Source: Streptomyces paludis
GTDB taxonomy: Bacteria > Actinomycetota > Actinomycetes > Streptomycetales > Streptomycetaceae
DNA length: 64,000 nucleotides
Reading direction: 5' to 3'
Assembly (NCBI RefSeq): GCF_003344965.1
Contig: NZ_CP031194.1
Span: forward strand, 310,001-374,000
Both the position numbers and the translations under genes were made by a program. Under the pieces are notes generated by a model, which was not told where the DNA came from, did not search any database, and saw only the letters and a program-made list of their open reading frames with translations. Position 1 is the stretch's first letter. Every line of letters begins with the position of its first letter. Shown here piece after piece: positions 34,274 through 44,690 of this stretch.

Positions 34274-34843
34274 TCAGTCGGCCGGGTCGGTGAAGAGTGC
34301 GCGGTGCAGCATGGTGCGGGCGCGGTCGGCGGCTTCGGGGCGGCCTGCGCGGTCGCTGTCCGCCATGGCTCCGGCCGCCATCGGGAAGGCCAGCATCACA
34401 TCCTCGACGTCGACCGCCGGACGTACGATGCCGGCCGCGCGGCCCCGGGCCAGGAGGGGTTCGAAGGCGGCGATGGTGCGGGCCGACAGTTCGGTGAGCC
34501 AGGTGAGGTCGGCGGCGGACAGCAGCCGTTCGAATCCCCGGTTGGCCCGTTGCTGGTCGAGCACGAAGCCGAACAGCGTGACGATCCCGTCGTCGGCGTC
34601 CCGCAGTTCGACGGCGCGGCGCTCGATCAGCGCCACGTTCTCCTCGAAGACCGCCGCCGCGAGCTGCTCGCGGGCCGTGAAGTGCCGGTAGAGCGTGGTG
34701 CGGCTGACCTCGGCCAGCCGCGCGACCTCCTCCAGGGCCACATCGGCCCCCCGCTCCGCGAAGACCTGGCGGGCCGCGGCGAGGAGCCGCTCACGGTTGC
34801 GGATGGCGTCGCGCCGGGGGGCGCGCTGTGCGTCGTCTGGCAT
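34274..34843 (-). CDS. TetR/AcrR family transcriptional regulator
   Basis: This 189-residue regulator starts at ATG 34843. The helix-turn-helix domain lies at residues about 12-58: IRNRERLLAAARQVFAERGADVALEEVARLAEVSRTTLYRHF. It is followed by a variable all-helical ligand domain. It is divergent from a zinc dehydrogenase gene (34910), with a perfect 16-bp palindrome between the two starts (34869-34884), so it very probably represses both its own gene and the dehydrogenase. Confidence 0.92.
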   Translation of the reverse strand: MPDDAQRAPRRDAIRNRERLLAAARQVFAERGADVALEEVARLAEVSRTTLYRHFTAREQLAAAVFEENVALIERRAVELRDADDGIVTLFGFVLDQQRANRGFERLLSAADLTWLTELSARTIAAFEPLLARGRAAGIVRPAVDVEDVMLAFPMAAGAMADSDRAGRPEAADRARTMLHRALFTDPAD

Positions 34844-34868
34844 ACCCCGCAGACTACTGGCAGCTTTC

Positions 34869-34884
34869 CGTACACCGGTGTACG
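34869..34884. promoter_or_regulatory. 16-bp perfect palindrome, candidate TetR operator
   Basis: CGTACACC-GGTGTACG reads the same on both strands and sits between the divergent TetR and dehydrogenase starts, 26 bp from each coding region. Position and symmetry fit a TetR-type operator. Confidence 0.7.
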
Positions 34885-34909
34885 TTTTCTTGTGACACCA
34901 AGGAGAGCA

Positions 34910-35926
34910 ATGAAAAGCGTGACAGTGACCGGTCCTGGCCGGCTTGAGACCGTCGAGATCCCGCGGCCGGTGACCGGCCCCCGTGACGTCCTCGTGAAGA
35001 TGAAGGCGTGCGGCATCTGCGGCGCCGACCCGCACGCCCTCCAGGAGGGCGGCATCATGCCCGGCGCCGCGTCCTCGCCCATGGGCCACGAACCGGCCGG
35101 GGAGATCGTCGAGGTCGGCGCCGAGGTCACCGGGCTGCGCGTCGGAGACCGGGTGGTCATCGATCCGACCGGGGTCGCCGACGCCATCATCGGCGGCGGC
35201 GGACCGCAGGGCGCCCTCAGCGAGTACCTCGCCGTCCGGGAGGCGACCGCCGGCAGGAACGTGATCGTCATGCCCGACCACGTCCCCTGGCACGTGGCCG
35301 CGCTCGCCGAGCCCCTCGCCGTCGCCCGCCGCTGCGTGGACAAGACCGGCCCCCGGCCCGAACACCAGGCGGTCGTCTTCGGCGCCGGACCCGTCGGCCT
35401 CGGTGCCCTGCTCGCCCTCAAGGCCCACGGCGTACGGCACGTCGTGGTCGCCGACGTACAGCCGAACCGCCTGGAGAAGGCCATCGCGCTCGGCGCCGAC
35501 GCCGTCATCGACTCGCGTACCGAGGACGTCCGCGCCCGGCTGGTCGAACTGCACGGCGAGGGCACCGACGCCTTCGGGCGCCCCGGGCTGCCCGGCACCG
35601 ACATCTACCTCGACGCGGCCGGCGTCCCGGCGGTGGCACAGACCGTCTTCGCCGGTCCCAAGCTCGGCGCGGTCTTCGGCATCGTCGCCATCTACCACCA
35701 GAGCGTCGAGGTCGACTTCCAGCAGCTGATCCCCTCGGAACTGACCATCGTCCACTCGATGGGCCACCCCACCGAAATGGCCGCGGTCGCCCAGGACATC
35801 GCCGAGAACACCGACAAGTACGCCCTCATCGTCAGCGATGTCGTCCCCTTCGCCGAGACCGCCCGCGCCATCGACCTCGCGGGCAGGCCCGGCGCCACCG
35901 ACAAGGTCGTCGTCACCTTCGACTGA
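34910..35926 (+). CDS. Zinc-dependent medium-chain alcohol dehydrogenase
   Basis: This 338-residue MDR dehydrogenase starts at ATG 34910 behind AAGGAGAG. Catalytic zinc ligands: Cys in MKACGICGADPHAL (about residues 35-38) and His-Glu in PMGHEPAGEIVEVGAEV. The four-Cys structural zinc loop of classical alcohol dehydrogenases is absent (GVADAIIGGGGPQGALSEY there instead). Rossmann motif: AVVFGAGPVGLGALLALKAHG, followed by VVADVQPNRLEKA, with Asp favouring NAD. Control by the divergent TetR is likely. Substrate unknown; an aldehyde or alcohol stress role is possible. Confidence 0.9.
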   Translation: MKSVTVTGPGRLETVEIPRPVTGPRDVLVKMKACGICGADPHALQEGGIMPGAASSPMGHEPAGEIVEVGAEVTGLRVGDRVVIDPTGVADAIIGGGGPQGALSEYLAVREATAGRNVIVMPDHVPWHVAALAEPLAVARRCVDKTGPRPEHQAVVFGAGPVGLGALLALKAHGVRHVVVADVQPNRLEKAIALGADAVIDSRTEDVRARLVELHGEGTDAFGRPGLPGTDIYLDAAGVPAVAQTVFAGPKLGAVFGIVAIYHQSVEVDFQQLIPSELTIVHSMGHPTEMAAVAQDIAENTDKYALIVSDVVPFAETARAIDLAGRPGATDKVVVTFD

Positions 35927-36063
35927 TCCCCCGATCCCCAAGTGCCCCTCCCCGGCGGCCGGCAGGCCCCACCGGCCGGCGCGCGGTGCGGTGATCGGCT
36001 GCGATCGGCGGTGATCGCGGGCCTACGCCGTGTGCCCGGCCCGTGGGTCAGTAGAGTGATGCC

Positions 36064-36741
36064 GTGACAGCGAGACCGTTGAGTGAAGTTGTTGAGCCGG
36101 GATGGGCACAGGCACTGGGTCCTGCCGCCGAACGGATCGCCGCGATGGGGGACTTCCTGCGGGCGGAGGTCGCCGCGGGGCGCACCTATCTGCCGTCCGG
36201 CGCGAACGTACTGCGCGCCTTCCAGCAGCCCTTCGACGAGGTGCGGGTGCTCATCGTCGGACAGGACCCCTATCCGACCCCCGGCCACGCGGTGGGGCTG
36301 AGTTTCTCGGTGGCGCCGGAGGTGCGTCCGCTGCCGGGGAGTCTGGAGAACATCTTCCGGGAGCTGCACACGGACTTGGGGCTGCCGCGTCCCTCGAACG
36401 GTGATCTGACACCGTGGACACAACAGGGCGTCCTCCTGCTCAACCGGGCCCTGACCACGGCGCCGCGCAAACCGGCCGCGCACCGGGGGAAGGGATGGGA
36501 AGAGGTGACCGAGCAGGCCATCCGCGCGCTGGCCGGCCGGGGCAAGCCGCTGGTCTCGATCCTGTGGGGGCGCGACGCCCGCAACGCCCGTCCCCTGCTG
36601 GGCGATTACCCCGCCATCGAGTCCGCCCACCCCTCCCCCATGTCCGCCGACCGCGGCTTCTTCGGCTCGCGTCCCTTCAGCCGGGCCAACGACCTGCTGA
36701 TCGGCCAGGGCGCCCAGCCCGTGGACTGGCAACTGCCGTGA
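36064..36741 (+). CDS. ung: Uracil-DNA glycosylase
   Basis: This 225-residue family-1 uracil-DNA glycosylase removes uracil from DNA in base excision repair. The motifs are intact: water-activating Asp in [20 protein letters not shown] (GQDPYP), PPSLxNIF-like [22 protein letters not shown], and the His loop [21 protein letters not shown]. The length is standard. It starts at GTG 36064. Hydrophilic and cytoplasmic. A kinase gene follows 38 bp downstream. Confidence 0.96.
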   Translation: MTARPLSEVVEPGWAQALGPAAERIAAMGDFLRAEVAAGRTYLPSGANVLRAFQQPFDEVRVLIVGQDPYPTPGHAVGLSFSVAPEVRPLPGSLENIFRELHTDLGLPRPSNGDLTPWTQQGVLLLNRALTTAPRKPAAHRGKGWEEVTEQAIRALAGRGKPLVSILWGRDARNARPLLGDYPAIESAHPSPMSADRGFFGSRPFSRANDLLIGQGAQPVDWQLP

Positions 36742-36778
36742 GCGGACGCCTGGTTCGGCCGGATTCCGGGGGCCGGCC

Positions 36779-37777
36779 GTGAGCTGGGTGCTGGGCGTGG
36801 ACTCGGGCGGCTCCGGGCTGCGCTTCGCCCTGGGGCGCACAACCGACACAGGCGGTACGGGCGCGGTCGCCCCGGTCGCCACCTGTTCCTCCGCGGAGCC
36901 GGTGCGTACCGGTCCCGGCGGGATCGATCCCGTACATCTGCTGTCGCGGCTGGTGCCCGCGGTGGACGAGCTGGCGGCGCGGGCCGGGGTGGCCGGGCCC
37001 GTCCCGCTCGGCGCGGTCGCGATCGGCGCGGCCGGGATGGCGACGCTCGGCGACCGGCTGCGCGCGGAGCTGCCCGCCGCGCTGGAGCGCTCCCTCGGCG
37101 TACGGCGCCTCGCGCTCGCCGCCGACGCGGTCACGGCGTACGCGGGCGCCCTCGGACAGCGCCCCGGAGCGGTCGTCGCGGCCGGTACGGGGCTGATCGC
37201 GCTGGGTACGGAGCTGCGCCGCTGGCAGCGCGCCGACGGGTGGGGCCACTTGCTCGGCGACTGCGGCGGGGGTGCGTGGATCGGCCGGGCGGGGCTCGAA
37301 GCGGCGCTGCGCGCGTACGACGGCAGGCCGGGCGGTTCGCCCGTACTGCTGGCCCGGACGGAGGCGTTTTTCGGTCCCGCGCCCGAGCTGCCCGGGCTGC
37401 TCTACCCCCGGAGCGACCGGCCCGCCGTACTCGCCTCGTTCGCGCCCGAAGTGGCCGCCGCGGCGGCCGTCGATCCGGTGGCCGCGGGGGTGCTCGCGGC
37501 GGCGGCGCGGCATGCCGTGGAGGCCGCCGCCGCGGTCTGCCCGCCGTCCGGACCCTGCGAAGTCGCTTTCACCGGAGGTCTGTTCAAGCTCGGCGAGCCG
37601 CTGCTCGGCCCCCTGCGCGCGGAGCTGGCCGAACGGCTCCCGCGGGCCACCCCGGTGGCCGCCGCGGCCGGTCCGCTGGACGGCGCGCTCCTTGTCGCGG
37701 GGGCGCTCGCCACGGACTCGCTCGCGCTGCCGCAGGACCCGCGTCTGCTCACCACCCTGACAGACCAGGACAGATGA
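36779..37777 (+). CDS. BadF/BadG-type ATPase, probable N-acetylglucosamine kinase
   Basis: This 332-residue ASKHA-fold protein starts at GTG 36779. Phosphate-1 motif LGVDSGGSGLRFALG (about residues 5-19), a second phosphate loop GAVVAAGTGLIALGTELRRW, and the typical GWGHLLGDCGGGAWIGRAGLEAALRAYDG stretch match GlcNAc kinase-like members of the BadF/BadG/BcrA family. The adenosine motif lies near EVAFTGGLFKLG. It would phosphorylate an amino sugar, for example from peptidoglycan or chitin recycling; exact specificity is inferred. It follows ung closely and may share its transcript. Confidence 0.82.
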   Translation: MSWVLGVDSGGSGLRFALGRTTDTGGTGAVAPVATCSSAEPVRTGPGGIDPVHLLSRLVPAVDELAARAGVAGPVPLGAVAIGAAGMATLGDRLRAELPAALERSLGVRRLALAADAVTAYAGALGQRPGAVVAAGTGLIALGTELRRWQRADGWGHLLGDCGGGAWIGRAGLEAALRAYDGRPGGSPVLLARTEAFFGPAPELPGLLYPRSDRPAVLASFAPEVAAAAAVDPVAAGVLAAAARHAVEAAAAVCPPSGPCEVAFTGGLFKLGEPLLGPLRAELAERLPRATPVAAAAGPLDGALLVAGALATDSLALPQDPRLLTTLTDQDR

Positions 37778-37872
37778 GGGGAAAAATACCTAACGGATAA
37801 ATAAGGACAGATGGCTCGCGACCTGCCCCTCCCCGAACAGCGGCCCCCACAAAGCCAGTAGCATTCGACGCC

Positions 37873-38793
37873 ATGAGCACCCCCACTGGGCCCGCATCCG
37901 GCCTGCCTGTACGAATGCCGCGACCCCGCCAGTCGGGGCGCCACCGCCGACCCGAACCGGTGGCGGCCCCCGAAGGGGCGCCCGCGCTGGTTCTGGCCGT
38001 GCCCGGAACCCCCTCTTCGGCCGTCCGCGGGCTGGCCGAAGAGGTCATCAGCATCGCCCGTTCGGAGCTGCCGGGCCTCGACGCGGCCATCGGTTACCTG
38101 GACGGTGACGACGAGGAGTACCCCACGCTGCTGAGCGTCCTGACCGGGACCGCCGCGCTGCGTACCGAACGCTACGAGCAGGCCCTGGCCGCCGGGCGCG
38201 AGGCGGAGGAGCCCCAGGGCCCCTCGGCCGTGGTCGTCCCGCTGCTGGCCGGTCCGGACCGCTCCCTGATCGCGCGGATAGGCGAAGCCGTCGCGGAGAG
38301 CGGCACGGCCGTGGAGCTGACCGATGTGCTCGGTCCGCACCCGCTGCTCGCCGAGGGCCTGCACGTACGGCTCTCGGAGGCCGGTCTCGCCCGTGCCGAC
38401 CGCGCCAGGCTCTTCACCGTGGCCACGGCGGCCGACGGGATCATCCTCGGCACGGTGGGCGGCGCCGAGGCCGTCCAGACCGCGGGGATCACCGGGATGC
38501 TGCTGGCCGCGCGGCTCGCCGTACCGGTGATGGCCGCCGCGCTCGACGAGCACGGCTCGGTCACGGCGATCGCGGAGGAGCTGCGCGGGGCCGGTTCCAC
38601 ACAGCTCGCGCTCGCGCCGTACCTGGTCGGGCCGGAGCTGCCCGAGGGGCTGCTCGACGCGGCGCTCAAGGAGGCGGACTGTGCCGCCGCCGAGCCGCTG
38701 GGCGCGTACCCGGCGATCGGCAAACTGGTGCTGTCGAAGTACGCGTCGGTGCTGGGCATCAGCACCCAGCCGCAGGGGGCGCCCGCGCACTGA
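37873..38793 (+). CDS. Sirohydrochlorin chelatase family protein (CbiX-like), possibly catalytically altered
   Basis: This 306-residue protein has two CbiX-like halves. After a basic N-tail, ALVLAVPGTPSSAVRGLAEEVISIA starts the first; the signature His-Gly-Ser at this point in CbiX/SirB reads PGTPS here, so the first chelating His is missing. The second conserved region, ELTDVLGPHPLLAEGL, retains its GPHP His. Paralogues of this kind are common in Streptomyces and may bind but not insert metal. It is the last gene before a strong hairpin (38835-38874). A cofactor-chelatase role is uncertain. Confidence 0.7.
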   Translation: MSTPTGPASGLPVRMPRPRQSGRHRRPEPVAAPEGAPALVLAVPGTPSSAVRGLAEEVISIARSELPGLDAAIGYLDGDDEEYPTLLSVLTGTAALRTERYEQALAAGREAEEPQGPSAVVVPLLAGPDRSLIARIGEAVAESGTAVELTDVLGPHPLLAEGLHVRLSEAGLARADRARLFTVATAADGIILGTVGGAEAVQTAGITGMLLAARLAVPVMAAALDEHGSVTAIAEELRGAGSTQLALAPYLVGPELPEGLLDAALKEADCAAAEPLGAYPAIGKLVLSKYASVLGISTQPQGAPAH

Positions 38794-38834
38794 ACCCGGG
38801 GATGCGCGGCCGGGGATGCGTGAACAGCCGGGAC

Positions 38835-38874
38835 AGGGCCCGTACGGGGAGCGATCGCTTCCCGTACGGGCCCT
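38835..38874 (+). terminator. Hairpin terminator after the CbiX-like gene
   Basis: AGGGCCCGTACGGG (38835-38848) pairs exactly with 38861-38874, with a further wobble and four pairs inside the loop. It lies 41 bases beyond the CbiX-like stop and can also serve the convergent esterase gene. Confidence 0.7.
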
Positions 38875-38963
38875 TCCGTATGCCCGTCGCGCCTCACCCT
38901 TTCGGCTGATGGGCGGTGGGCTGTGGGGGTTATCCGTGGGGGTGCTGGTCCGTGCGGGGCGTG

Positions 38964-39300
38964 CGGTGTGTCAGGTGGTGGTGCAGTTGCCGATGGTGGG
39001 GGGTTGGGTGTTGCCGTTGGTCATGATGGTGAAGCCGAAGGTGGTGGAGGCGCCGGGGGCGAGGGTGCCGTTGCCCGCGGGTTTCATGGTCATGATGTTG
39101 CCGGTGGTATCCCAGGTGGGGGTGCCGTTCCAGGTGGTGGAGATTTTCTGGGGGGAGCGGACGGTGACGGTGGTGGTCCAGGTGGTGATCGCGGTGGTGC
39201 CGGCGGTGATGGTGACCTCGCCGTTGAAGCGGTCGGCCCAGGAAGTGCCGGCCCGGTAGGTCGCCGTACAGGTCGCACCGCCCCCGCCGCCACCGCCGCC
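38964..39300. repeat. Inverted copy 1 of a CBM2-coding segment
   Basis: This segment, encoding the Gly linker and CBM2 of the esterase plus 7 bases after its stop, is repeated in opposite orientation at about 41668-42003. In the 300 bp of CBM I count three mismatches, giving one amino-acid change (Asn/Thr near the C-terminus). The two arms face each other across the divergent genes. Confidence 0.85.
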
Positions 39301-40251
39301 GCCCGACGAGCCGGCGAGGCCGAAGAAGGCGATGGCCTCGGCGGCCATGCCGGACTGGGGCAGGTCATGGCCGCCGCCCTGGACGCTGATGGCCTCGACC
39401 GGGGCCTGCGCGCCGGTGGCGCCGTAGCGGGTACGGATCCGGTTGGCCTGCGGGTAGTCCGTGGCGGCGGGTGTCTGGCTCACCCCGAGGACATTGGTCC
39501 ACTGCTTGATCTCTTCGCCGAAGTTGTTGTAGTGGAGCGTGCCGTCGTTGGTGCCGTGCCACAGCTGCATGCGCGGGCGCGCGCCGGTGTAGCCCGGGTG
39601 GCCGGAGCGGGCGAGGTCGCCCCACGCCTGCGGGGTCCTGCTGATCTGGCCGTTGGCGCAGGCGCTGTTCCAGCCGGAACCGTCCGTGGTGGCGAAGCAG
39701 CCGAAGGGCACGCCCGCGAAGGCGGCGCCGGCCTTGAAGACGTCCGGGTAGTCGCCCAGCAGGACGTTGGTCATCATCGCGCCGGACGAGGCGCCGGTGA
39801 CGTACACCCGGTCGGGGTCGCCGCCGTAGCGCTGCTGCGCGTAGGTGACCATCGACATGATGCCGACGGGGTCGCTGCCGCCGCCCCGCCGGAGGGCCCC
39901 CGGGGAGGACACGTCGTAACAGCCGCCGGAGCGGGTCGCGGTGGGGTAGATGACGAGGAAGCCGTACCGGTCGGCGAGCGAGGCGAACTCGGTGCCCGCG
40001 TAGAAGCCCGGACCCGTCCCCGTGCAGTAGTGGATCGCCACCACGATCGCCGGGCGGGCGGGGGCGCTGTCGGGTACGTACACGTGCATCCGCAGATTGC
40101 TCGGGTTGGTGCCGAATCCGGTGACCTCGGTGAGGGACGCGGCCGAGGCGGTGGGGGCCGAGACGGTGTTCAGCAGCAGCGCCGCCAGCAGTGGCAGGAC
40201 CGCCGTGAGCAGGGTGGTCGCCAATGTGCGTGGCTTTCTGGACGCGGGCAT
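38971..40251 (-). CDS. Secreted PHB-depolymerase/acetylxylan-esterase-like enzyme with CBM2
   Basis: This 426-residue secreted enzyme has a signal peptide (RKPRTLATTLLTAVLPLLAALLLN, cleavage near TASAAS). The catalytic domain is of the CE1/PHB-depolymerase-like type: VVAIHYCTGTGPGFYAGTEFASLADRYGFLVIYP, nucleophile Ser in VYVTGASSGAMMTNVLL, probable Asp in HGTNDGTLHYNN and His in VQGGGHDLP. A Gly9 linker (about 315-323) leads to a C-terminal family-2 cellulose/xylan-binding module with terminal Cys pair (TCTATYRAG and NCTTT end). It most likely deacetylates or deferuloylates xylan, since a GH10 xylanase is divergent and shares the CBM. No gene-specific regulator is adjacent. Confidence 0.88.
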   Translation of the reverse strand: MPASRKPRTLATTLLTAVLPLLAALLLNTVSAPTASAASLTEVTGFGTNPSNLRMHVYVPDSAPARPAIVVAIHYCTGTGPGFYAGTEFASLADRYGFLVIYPTATRSGGCYDVSSPGALRRGGGSDPVGIMSMVTYAQQRYGGDPDRVYVTGASSGAMMTNVLLGDYPDVFKAGAAFAGVPFGCFATTDGSGWNSACANGQISRTPQAWGDLARSGHPGYTGARPRMQLWHGTNDGTLHYNNFGEEIKQWTNVLGVSQTPAATDYPQANRIRTRYGATGAQAPVEAISVQGGGHDLPQSGMAAEAIAFFGLAGSSGGGGGGGGGATCTATYRAGTSWADRFNGEVTITAGTTAITTWTTTVTVRSPQKISTTWNGTPTWDTTGNIMTMKPAGNGTLAPGASTTFGFTIMTNGNTQPPTIGNCTTT

Positions 40252-42003
<1,752 letters not shown>

Positions 42004-43524
42004 TCAGACAGCGAGCGGGGTGCGCGGGGCGGCCCGCAGGGGCGCGGACAGCTCGGCGAGCGCCCCTTCCAGCCGGTGCAGATGAGCGAGCGCCGGCTCG
42101 GCTCCGGGATGGTGGGCCGGCGCCCGGCCCGCTGTCCCGGCGGGCCGGTGGGCCGGCTCCGCGGCGGGCGGTACGAGGGCGTGTACGGCGTCCTCGACGC
42201 GCCGGCAGGCGGCGGCGAGCCGCGCGTCGTGCGGCCCCACCGGACCCGCGGCGGCGGCCACGGCGGCGAATCCGCGCACTTCGCGGGCGCAGTCGTCGAG
42301 CAGGAGCAGCACCTGCCGGGCACGCCGGCCCCGGGCGCGCAGCGGGCTGAGCGGGTGGACGAGCGGCGCCACCGAGGTCCGTACCCGTCCGAGGAGCACC
42401 TCCAGCTCCGCGGCGGCGGCCACCGGGTCCGCCCGCTCGTCCCCGGCGAGCCGGCGGGCGGCCGTGGTGGTGCAGGTGTGGACGCTCGTCAGCGCACGGC
42501 GGATCCAGGCGTCGGTGGCGGCGTGGGTGGTGACGGGCAGGATCAGGGCGACGGCGAGCGCGGCGCCCAGCGCGCCCGCGGCGGTCTCCTCGAACCGGAG
42601 CAGAAGGAGCCCCGGGCGCAGCACACCGAGCAGGCCGTAGAGGAGGCCCGCCATGACCGTCACGAAGAACATCATCCAGGAGTAGGAGACCGGGGCCGTG
42701 TAGAAGATCCCGAAGACGCAGCAGGCGATCAGGGCGGCGGCGGGGGTGAGCGCCCCGTCGAGCGGGACGGCGACGAGCAGTCCGGCGGCGATGCCCGCGA
42801 CGGTGCCGACCATCCGGCGGAAGCCGCGGACGAGCGTCTCGCCGCGCGAGGCGGTGTTGACGAAGATCCACCAGGCGGTGCCGACGGCCCAGTACCAGCG
42901 GTCCTCGGACAGCAGCTGCCCGGCGGCCAGCGCGAAGGCGCAGGCGGCGGTGGTCTGGACGGCCTGGCGGGTGGTCGGGCGGGACAGGCCGCGGCCGGTG
43001 AGCGGCGCGGGTACGGCGGCGGGCGGCAGCCGGCGCTCGAAGCACCAGCAGCCGAAGCGGACGGCCGAGGACACGGCCAGGGCGAGCGTCATCGCACCGT
43101 ACAGCTCGGGCAGTTGGCCCGGTACGGCGTGCAGGAACTGCGCCATGAAGAAGGCCATGAACGCGAAGATCCCCAGGGCGTGGCCGCGCGGTCCCCAGCG
43201 GCGGGCGTACACCCCGGCGCAGACGACGGCGAGGAACACGGTGTCGCGGGCGCCCGGGTGGCCGTGCAGGGCGGTGGCGAGCGCCAGTACGGGGAAGCCG
43301 ACGGCGGGCAGCAGGGCGGTGGTCAGGGCCTGGCCCCGGACGGTGGCGTCGGTGACGGTGAAGAGCGCGAGCAGCGCGGCGAGGCCGCCGGCGATCACGG
43401 CGGTGAGCGCGTGCCCGGCGAGGCCGGAGGCGGCCGTGGCCGCTCCGATCCCGACGACGGCCCGGGCGGCGGCGCGCAGTCTGCGGCGTTCCGGGTCCGG
43501 GGCCACGAACATCCTGGTCAGCAT
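42004..43524 (-). CDS. FUSC family membrane exporter (aromatic acid exporter-like)
   Basis: This 506-residue membrane protein begins MLTRMFVAPDPERRRLRAAARAVVG. Hydrophobic helices occur in two blocks: AVVGIGAATAASGLAGHALTAVIAGGLAALLALF plus several to about residue 170, then VQTTAACAFALAAGQLLSEDRWYWAVGTAWWIFVNTASRGETLVRGFRRMVGTVAGIAAGLLVAVPL, the core FUSC signature around 210-260, and more helices to about 340. A cytoplasmic C-terminal helical domain follows. FUSC proteins export aromatic acids or similar compounds. It stands alone, with no evidence that it serves the downstream NRPS locus. Confidence 0.82.
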   Translation of the reverse strand: MLTRMFVAPDPERRRLRAAARAVVGIGAATAASGLAGHALTAVIAGGLAALLALFTVTDATVRGQALTTALLPAVGFPVLALATALHGHPGARDTVFLAVVCAGVYARRWGPRGHALGIFAFMAFFMAQFLHAVPGQLPELYGAMTLALAVSSAVRFGCWCFERRLPPAAVPAPLTGRGLSRPTTRQAVQTTAACAFALAAGQLLSEDRWYWAVGTAWWIFVNTASRGETLVRGFRRMVGTVAGIAAGLLVAVPLDGALTPAAALIACCVFGIFYTAPVSYSWMMFFVTVMAGLLYGLLGVLRPGLLLLRFEETAAGALGAALAVALILPVTTHAATDAWIRRALTSVHTCTTTAARRLAGDERADPVAAAAELEVLLGRVRTSVAPLVHPLSPLRARGRRARQVLLLLDDCAREVRGFAAVAAAAGPVGPHDARLAAACRRVEDAVHALVPPAAEPAHRPAGTAGRAPAHHPGAEPALAHLHRLEGALAELSAPLRAAPRTPLAV

Positions 43525-43577
43525 GGTTCCCGCCTTCTGGGCGTGCCTTCCGTGCTTTCCGGATCCGGCACGGAAAA

Positions 43578-43601
43578 GGCGCCGCGGAGGTCCGCGGCGC
43601 C
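43578..43601 (-). terminator. Rho-independent terminator after the YjbR gene
   Basis: GGCGCCGCGGA pairs with TCCGCGGCGCC around GG, and on the minus strand the stem is followed by TTTTCC. It lies downstream of the gene at 43714 and upstream of the FUSC gene, on the strand both use. Confidence 0.75.
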
Positions 43602-43713
43602 ATCGACGCGCCCATCACAGCATCCGCCGGGGCCGTGGCTCAAGTGGATCCCCGAACGCTGTGCCATTGGTCCAGTGGGGCTCATGCGCCGCCCGCCGGG
43701 CCAGGCCAACGGA

Positions 43714-44046
43714 TCAGTCGAGGAGGCGGCCGGGCGCGGCCTGCCGCCAGGAGTCCTCGACGATGTCGCGCAGCTCGTCCAGGTCCTCCAGCGCCGCGAT
43801 CCGTACCCGTACCCACGACGAGGACGCCTCGTGCGGCGGCACCCAGAACTTCTCGGGCTCCGCCGCGATCAGCTCCTCCCTCTCGTGGCGGGGGCAGCGC
43901 ACCGCGAACGACGTCCCGTCGTCGGGCACGGTGACGAACATCTTCCCGGCGACCCGGAACGTGGGCATGCTCCACGCCTCCTTCTCCAGCGTCTCCGGCA
44001 GGCTCAGTGCGGTACGGCGCACATCCTCGGCGTCCATGGCGTTCAT
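43714..44046 (-). CDS. MmcQ/YjbR family DNA-binding-like protein
   Basis: This protein of about 110 residues has several possible ATGs (44058, 44055, 44046, 44037); I use 44046. The YjbR fold includes VRRTALSLPETLEKEAWSMPTFRVAGKMFVTVPDDGTSFAVRCP, the REELIAAEPEKFWVPPHEASSSWVRVRI strand region, and LRDIVEDSWRQAAP. Family members have a CyaY/DNA-binding-like double-wing fold of unknown function. It is divergent from the Lrp gene. Confidence 0.8.
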   Translation of the reverse strand: MNAMDAEDVRRTALSLPETLEKEAWSMPTFRVAGKMFVTVPDDGTSFAVRCPRHEREELIAAEPEKFWVPPHEASSSWVRVRIAALEDLDELRDIVEDSWRQAAPGRLLD

Positions 44047-44168
44047 GGTCCCCATCATGGTCGGCGCCGGCGGGCTCCGGCAATTGGCCCAGTGCGCGGT
44101 CCCGGGCGGGTGCCATCGGTACAGTGGGAGCCGTACGGGGTGCGGACAGCGGAAGGTCTTGGCGGACG

Positions 44169-44654
44169 ATGGCGGTGGACGCGCTCGACACCCGGATCCT
44201 GCGGCTGCTCATCGAGCGTCCGCGCACCTCCGTGCGGGAGTACGCGCGGCTGCTCGGGGTCGCCAGGGGGACCCTCCAGGCGCGGCTGGACCGGTTGGAG
44301 CGCACGGGAGTGATCGCCGGCAGCGGCCCGTATCTCTCGGCCGCCGCGCTGGGGCATCCGGTGCTGGCGTTCGTGCACATCGAGGTGACGCAGGGGCATC
44401 TCGACGAGGTCGGGGACGCGCTGGCGGCGGTGCCCGAGATCATCGAGGCGTTCTCGATCACGGGCGCCGGCGATCTGCTGACCCGGGTGGTGGCGCGGGA
44501 CAACGGCCATCTGGAGGACGTGGTCCAGCGGCTGATCCGGCTGCCCGGGGTGGTCCGTACCCGTACCGAGATGGCGCTGCGCGAGCGGGTGGCGCACCGG
44601 ATGCTGCCGCTGGTGGAGTCGGTGGGCCGGGACGCGGCCGACCGGACGCGGTAG
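44169..44654 (+). CDS. Lrp/AsnC family transcriptional regulator
   Basis: This 161-residue regulator starts at ATG 44169. The helix-turn-helix is DTRILRLLIERPRTSVREYARLLGVARGTLQARLDRLERTGVIAG (about residues 6-50). The C-terminal RAM ligand domain includes AFVHIEVTQGHLDEVGDALAAVPEIIEAFSITGAGDLLTRVVARDNGHLEDVVQRL. Such proteins sense amino acids and form octamers. It reads toward the NRPS operon, 318 bp upstream of it, and could be a pathway regulator; no site has been shown. Confidence 0.88.
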   Translation: MAVDALDTRILRLLIERPRTSVREYARLLGVARGTLQARLDRLERTGVIAGSGPYLSAAALGHPVLAFVHIEVTQGHLDEVGDALAAVPEIIEAFSITGAGDLLTRVVARDNGHLEDVVQRLIRLPGVVRTRTEMALRERVAHRMLPLVESVGRDAADRTR

Positions 44655-44690
44655 CCGACCGGACGCGGTAACTGCCGACCGACCGCGGTA
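44637..44690. repeat. 17-bp tandem repeat across the Lrp stop codon
   Basis: GCCGACCGGACGCGGTA occurs at 44637-44653 and immediately again at 44654-44670, with a third imperfect copy at about 44674-44690. The Lrp stop TAG straddles the first junction, so copy number affects neither the protein nor its length. Confidence 0.75.

Noticed and set aside
42004..44046. FUSC exporter and YjbR protein as members of the biosynthetic cluster
   Set aside because: They are on the opposite strand, separated by terminators and the Lrp gene, and have no specific link to the NRPS genes.
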